A stretch of 7,669 bases of DNA from Patescibacteria group bacterium UBA1441 (GTDB lineage Bacteria > Patescibacteriota > Minisyncoccia > Minisyncoccales > UBA1441). How positions within the stretch are numbered: position 1 is the stretch's first letter; every line of letters starts with the position of its first letter. A program made the translations under genes and the position numbers. Shown one piece after another: positions 6,530 through 7,669 of this stretch. The notes beneath the pieces were generated by a model. It searched no databases. It was not told where the DNA came from and saw only the letters and a program-made list of their open reading frames with translations. The stretch is from the NCBI GenBank assembly GCA_002329255.1, contig DCTL01000004.1:1-7669 (forward strand). The letters run 5' to 3'.

Positions 6530-6539
6530 AGCAATTGCT
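6530..6539. repeat. Perfect 10-bp palindrome between divergent tRNA promoters
   Basis: AGCAATTGCT is a perfect inverted repeat. It sits between the two -35 boxes, which are only 11 bp apart. Its position would suit a shared operator or a site where one polymerase blocks the other. No known binding protein is recognised, and short AT-rich palindromes also occur by chance. Confidence 0.4.
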
Positions 6540-6568
6540 TTGACAAACATAGTCTTCCTGGTCATAAT
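6540..6568 (+). promoter_or_regulatory. Promoter for tRNA-Arg
   Basis: A consensus TTGACA (6540-6545), a 17-bp spacer and CATAAT (6563-6568, 5 of 6 to consensus) lie 8 nt before the tRNA-Arg 5' end. No terminator is seen after tRNA-Arg, so transcription may continue into tRNA-His. Confidence 0.85.
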
Positions 6569-6576
6569 TGTTTCAG

Positions 6577-6650
6577 GTCCCCGTAGCTCAACTGGACAGA
6601 GCACTAGCCTTCTAAGCTGGGGGTTGCAGGTTCGAGTCCTGCCGGGGACG
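6577..6650 (+). tRNA. tRNA-Arg(UCU)
   Basis: A 74-nt cloverleaf. It has acceptor GTCCCCG/CGGGGAC, D-stem GCTC/GAGC with loop AACTGGACA, anticodon stem CTAGC/GCTGG (one wobble) with loop CTTCTAA (anticodon UCU, reading AGA/AGG), T-stem GCAGG/CCTGC with loop TTCGAGT, and G73. The CCA end is not encoded. No intron is present. Confidence 0.97.
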
Positions 6651-6665
6651 CATTTTATTGATTAA

Positions 6666-6694
6666 TTGACATAAAAGTAAATTTCTTCTAATAT
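6666..6694 (+). promoter_or_regulatory. Promoter for tRNA-His
   Basis: A consensus TTGACA (6666-6671), a 17-bp spacer and TAATAT (6689-6694, 4 of 6 to consensus) lie 10 nt before the tRNA-His 5' end. The gene therefore probably has its own start as well as possible read-through from tRNA-Arg. Confidence 0.75.
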
Positions 6695-6704
6695 TTATTT
6701 ATTT

Positions 6705-6776
6705 GGTGGGCGTGGTGTAGCGGCAGCACAAGGGCTTGTGGAGCCCTTAGGGGGAGTTCGAATCTCCTCGTCCACC
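6705..6776 (+). tRNA. tRNA-His(GUG)
   Basis: A 72-nt cloverleaf including the extra 5' G (G-1, 6705) opposite C73, the identity pair for histidyl-tRNA synthetase. The acceptor is GTGGGCG/CGTCCAC with one wobble. The D-stem is GTGT/GCAC, and the anticodon stem AGGGC/GCCCT holds loop TTGTGGA (anticodon GUG). The variable loop appears to have four bases. The T-stem GGGAG/CTCCT holds loop TTCGAAT. The CCA end is not encoded: the bases after C73 read CAC. Confidence 0.97.
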
Positions 6777-6782
6777 CACTTT

Positions 6783-6812
6783 AAACAAGTTTATTAACTT
6801 GTTTTTATTTTT
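6783..6812 (+). terminator. Intrinsic terminator after tRNA-His
   Basis: AAACAAGTT (6783-6791) pairs with AACTTGTTT (6796-6804) over a TATT loop, a 9-bp stem. A T-rich tail follows to 6812. It begins 6 nt after the tRNA-His 3' end. Confidence 0.85.
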
Positions 6813-6839
6813 CTCTTGACCAATCGACTCTCTCTTAAA

Positions 6840-6867
6840 TTGACAGGTCTGCTTTTTGATATATTAT
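6840..6867 (+). promoter_or_regulatory. Promoter for the pilin-like gene
   Basis: A consensus TTGACA (6840-6845) is followed after 16 bp by TATTAT (6862-6867, 5 of 6 to consensus). The predicted start near 6874 gives a leader of about 85 nt before the ATG at 6959. An AAGGGGG run at 6888-6894 lies in this leader, too far from the ATG to act as its Shine-Dalgarno site. Nothing else is recognised in the leader. Confidence 0.75.
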
Positions 6868-6958
6868 GCTTAAACAATATCTATACTAAGGGGGCATTTT
6901 ATTACTACAACATAATATTTCTTGCAAAACCGTTAAATTAATCTAAGATTAAGACAGA

Positions 6959-7669
6959 ATGGATAAAAAGATACTTATCTTTGGATTACTATCTCTTGTT
7001 TTGACTTTAGTCCCGCTTGGGGCGAATGCTCAGGATAATTTTTACCAACTAGAAGACGGAAGCTATATTCACTATAGCGGTCTGGTGCCTTGCGGTAAGC
7101 AGGTTTGGTTAAGCGATAGTCTAGAGAATCAAAACTATTCGGCGGTTCATATGCCTTGCCAGTTCTGTCATCTTTTTGTAATGCTCTCAGCCATAATCAG
7201 TTTTTTATTGACATCCTTAGTTCCGATTCTTGCCGTTATTCTATTGGTGGCTGGTGGTATTATGTATTATCTGTCACTTGGTAATCCAGAAAAATTATCG
7301 AAAGCCAATAAGATGCTTCAAGGGACGATTATTGGCTTAGTTATAATTTATGGGGCTTGGATGATCGTTGGATTATTGTTGACTGTTATTGGAGTTGCAG
7401 ATTGGACGGGGTTAGAAGATGGATGGTATACCATTGATTGTCCGATTCGAGCTGATTTTGCAACTCTCGATGATGTTATTGTGCTTGAGGTCGCGAAAGA
7501 AGGTCCCGGTAAAGTAATCAGCACCAGTCCAGAGGGCTTAATTGATTGCGGAGAACGATGTTCGGTTTATGCAAAGGCGGGGCAAATAATTACTCTTCAG
7601 GCTATAGGCGACGAAGGGGCTCCTTTTGTAAAGTGGGGTGGAGACTGTAGTGGGACAGGGAATTGCACG
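6959..7669 (+). CDS. Secreted/membrane VirB2-TrbC pilin-like protein with a C-terminal beta repeat, 3' partial
   Basis: An open frame of 237 codons that runs off the window; an in-frame TAA at 6950 supports this ATG. Residues 1-24 form a signal peptide (KK, hydrophobic core, cleavage probably after GANA). A short exported segment with C45 leads to a PCQFCHLF motif (C67, C70). Two membrane helices follow (about 73-105 and 122-146), joined by a GNPEKLSKANKML-type loop, then GVADWTG and DCP (160-162). This core is the VirB2/TrbC-like layout common in Patescibacteria. From about 176 comes an InlB/bacterial-repeat-like unit with C197, C201 and the motif KWGGDCSGTGNC (225-236), which continues past the edge. 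The cysteines suggest oxidative folding outside the cytoplasm. A role in a type IV-like surface apparatus is inferred from the family; no secretion gene is visible here. Confidence 0.82.
   Translation, partial: MDKKILIFGLLSLVLTLVPLGANAQDNFYQLEDGSYIHYSGLVPCGKQVWLSDSLENQNYSAVHMPCQFCHLFVMLSAIISFLLTSLVPILAVILLVAGGIMYYLSLGNPEKLSKANKMLQGTIIGLVIIYGAWMIVGLLLTVIGVADWTGLEDGWYTIDCPIRADFATLDDVIVLEVAKEGPGKVISTSPEGLIDCGERCSVYAKAGQIITLQAIGDEGAPFVKWGGDCSGTGNCT

Noticed and set aside
6888..6923. AAGGGGG followed by a possible short frame using an ATT start
   Set aside because: A non-standard start, a tiny product and a quick stop; the real ATG at 6959 begins a signal peptide.

Overview
This looks like a stretch of chromosome from a Candidate Phyla Radiation (Patescibacteria) bacterium. 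The strongest clue is the gene at the right edge. It has a signal peptide, a Cys-x-x-Cys segment, two membrane helices and a cysteine-containing beta repeat, an arrangement typical of the abundant VirB2/TrbC pilin-like proteins of these lineages. The moderate AT content, short spacers, divergent housekeeping genes, missing Shine-Dalgarno motifs and absence of encoded tRNA CCA ends fit this placement but do not prove it. TGA and TAA both act as stops, so the standard bacterial code applies and the UGA-glycine lineages are disfavoured.

Positions 1-3739 hold a tightly coupled operon on the plus strand. It contains a membrane pyrophosphatase (hppA, 5' end outside the window), trigger factor (tig, overlapping by ATGA) and the ClpP protease (overlapping by one base in TAATG). 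An intrinsic terminator closes it. Ion pumping is thus joined to nascent-chain folding and proteolysis, and no clpX follows. The trigger factor appears to lack the ribosome-docking loop.

Positions 3741-5844 carry a strong sigma70-type promoter, a leader of about 155 nt with long-range base pairing, RNase Y (rny), a small spacer with a palindrome over a probable promoter, an HU-type nucleoid protein and a strong terminator. An HIT-family protein starts only 3 nt after that terminator's T-run and has its own terminator.

Positions 6331-6812 are a tRNA cluster. tRNA-Gly(UCC) and tRNA-Pro(UGG) lie on the minus strand, tRNA-Arg(UCU) and tRNA-His(GUG) on the plus strand. The two groups diverge from back-to-back promoters whose -35 boxes flank a perfect 10-bp palindrome. 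The tRNA-Gly is an outlier: it lacks the nearly universal G18-U55 elbow pair that its three neighbours keep.

Positions 6840-7669 hold a promoter and the start of the secreted or membrane pilin-like/beta-repeat protein, which runs off the window. The observations most worth following up are the trigger factor without a ribosome-binding signature, the elbow-defective tRNA-Gly and the structured rny leader. No complete new multi-gene system such as a defence island, CRISPR array or transposon is visible.
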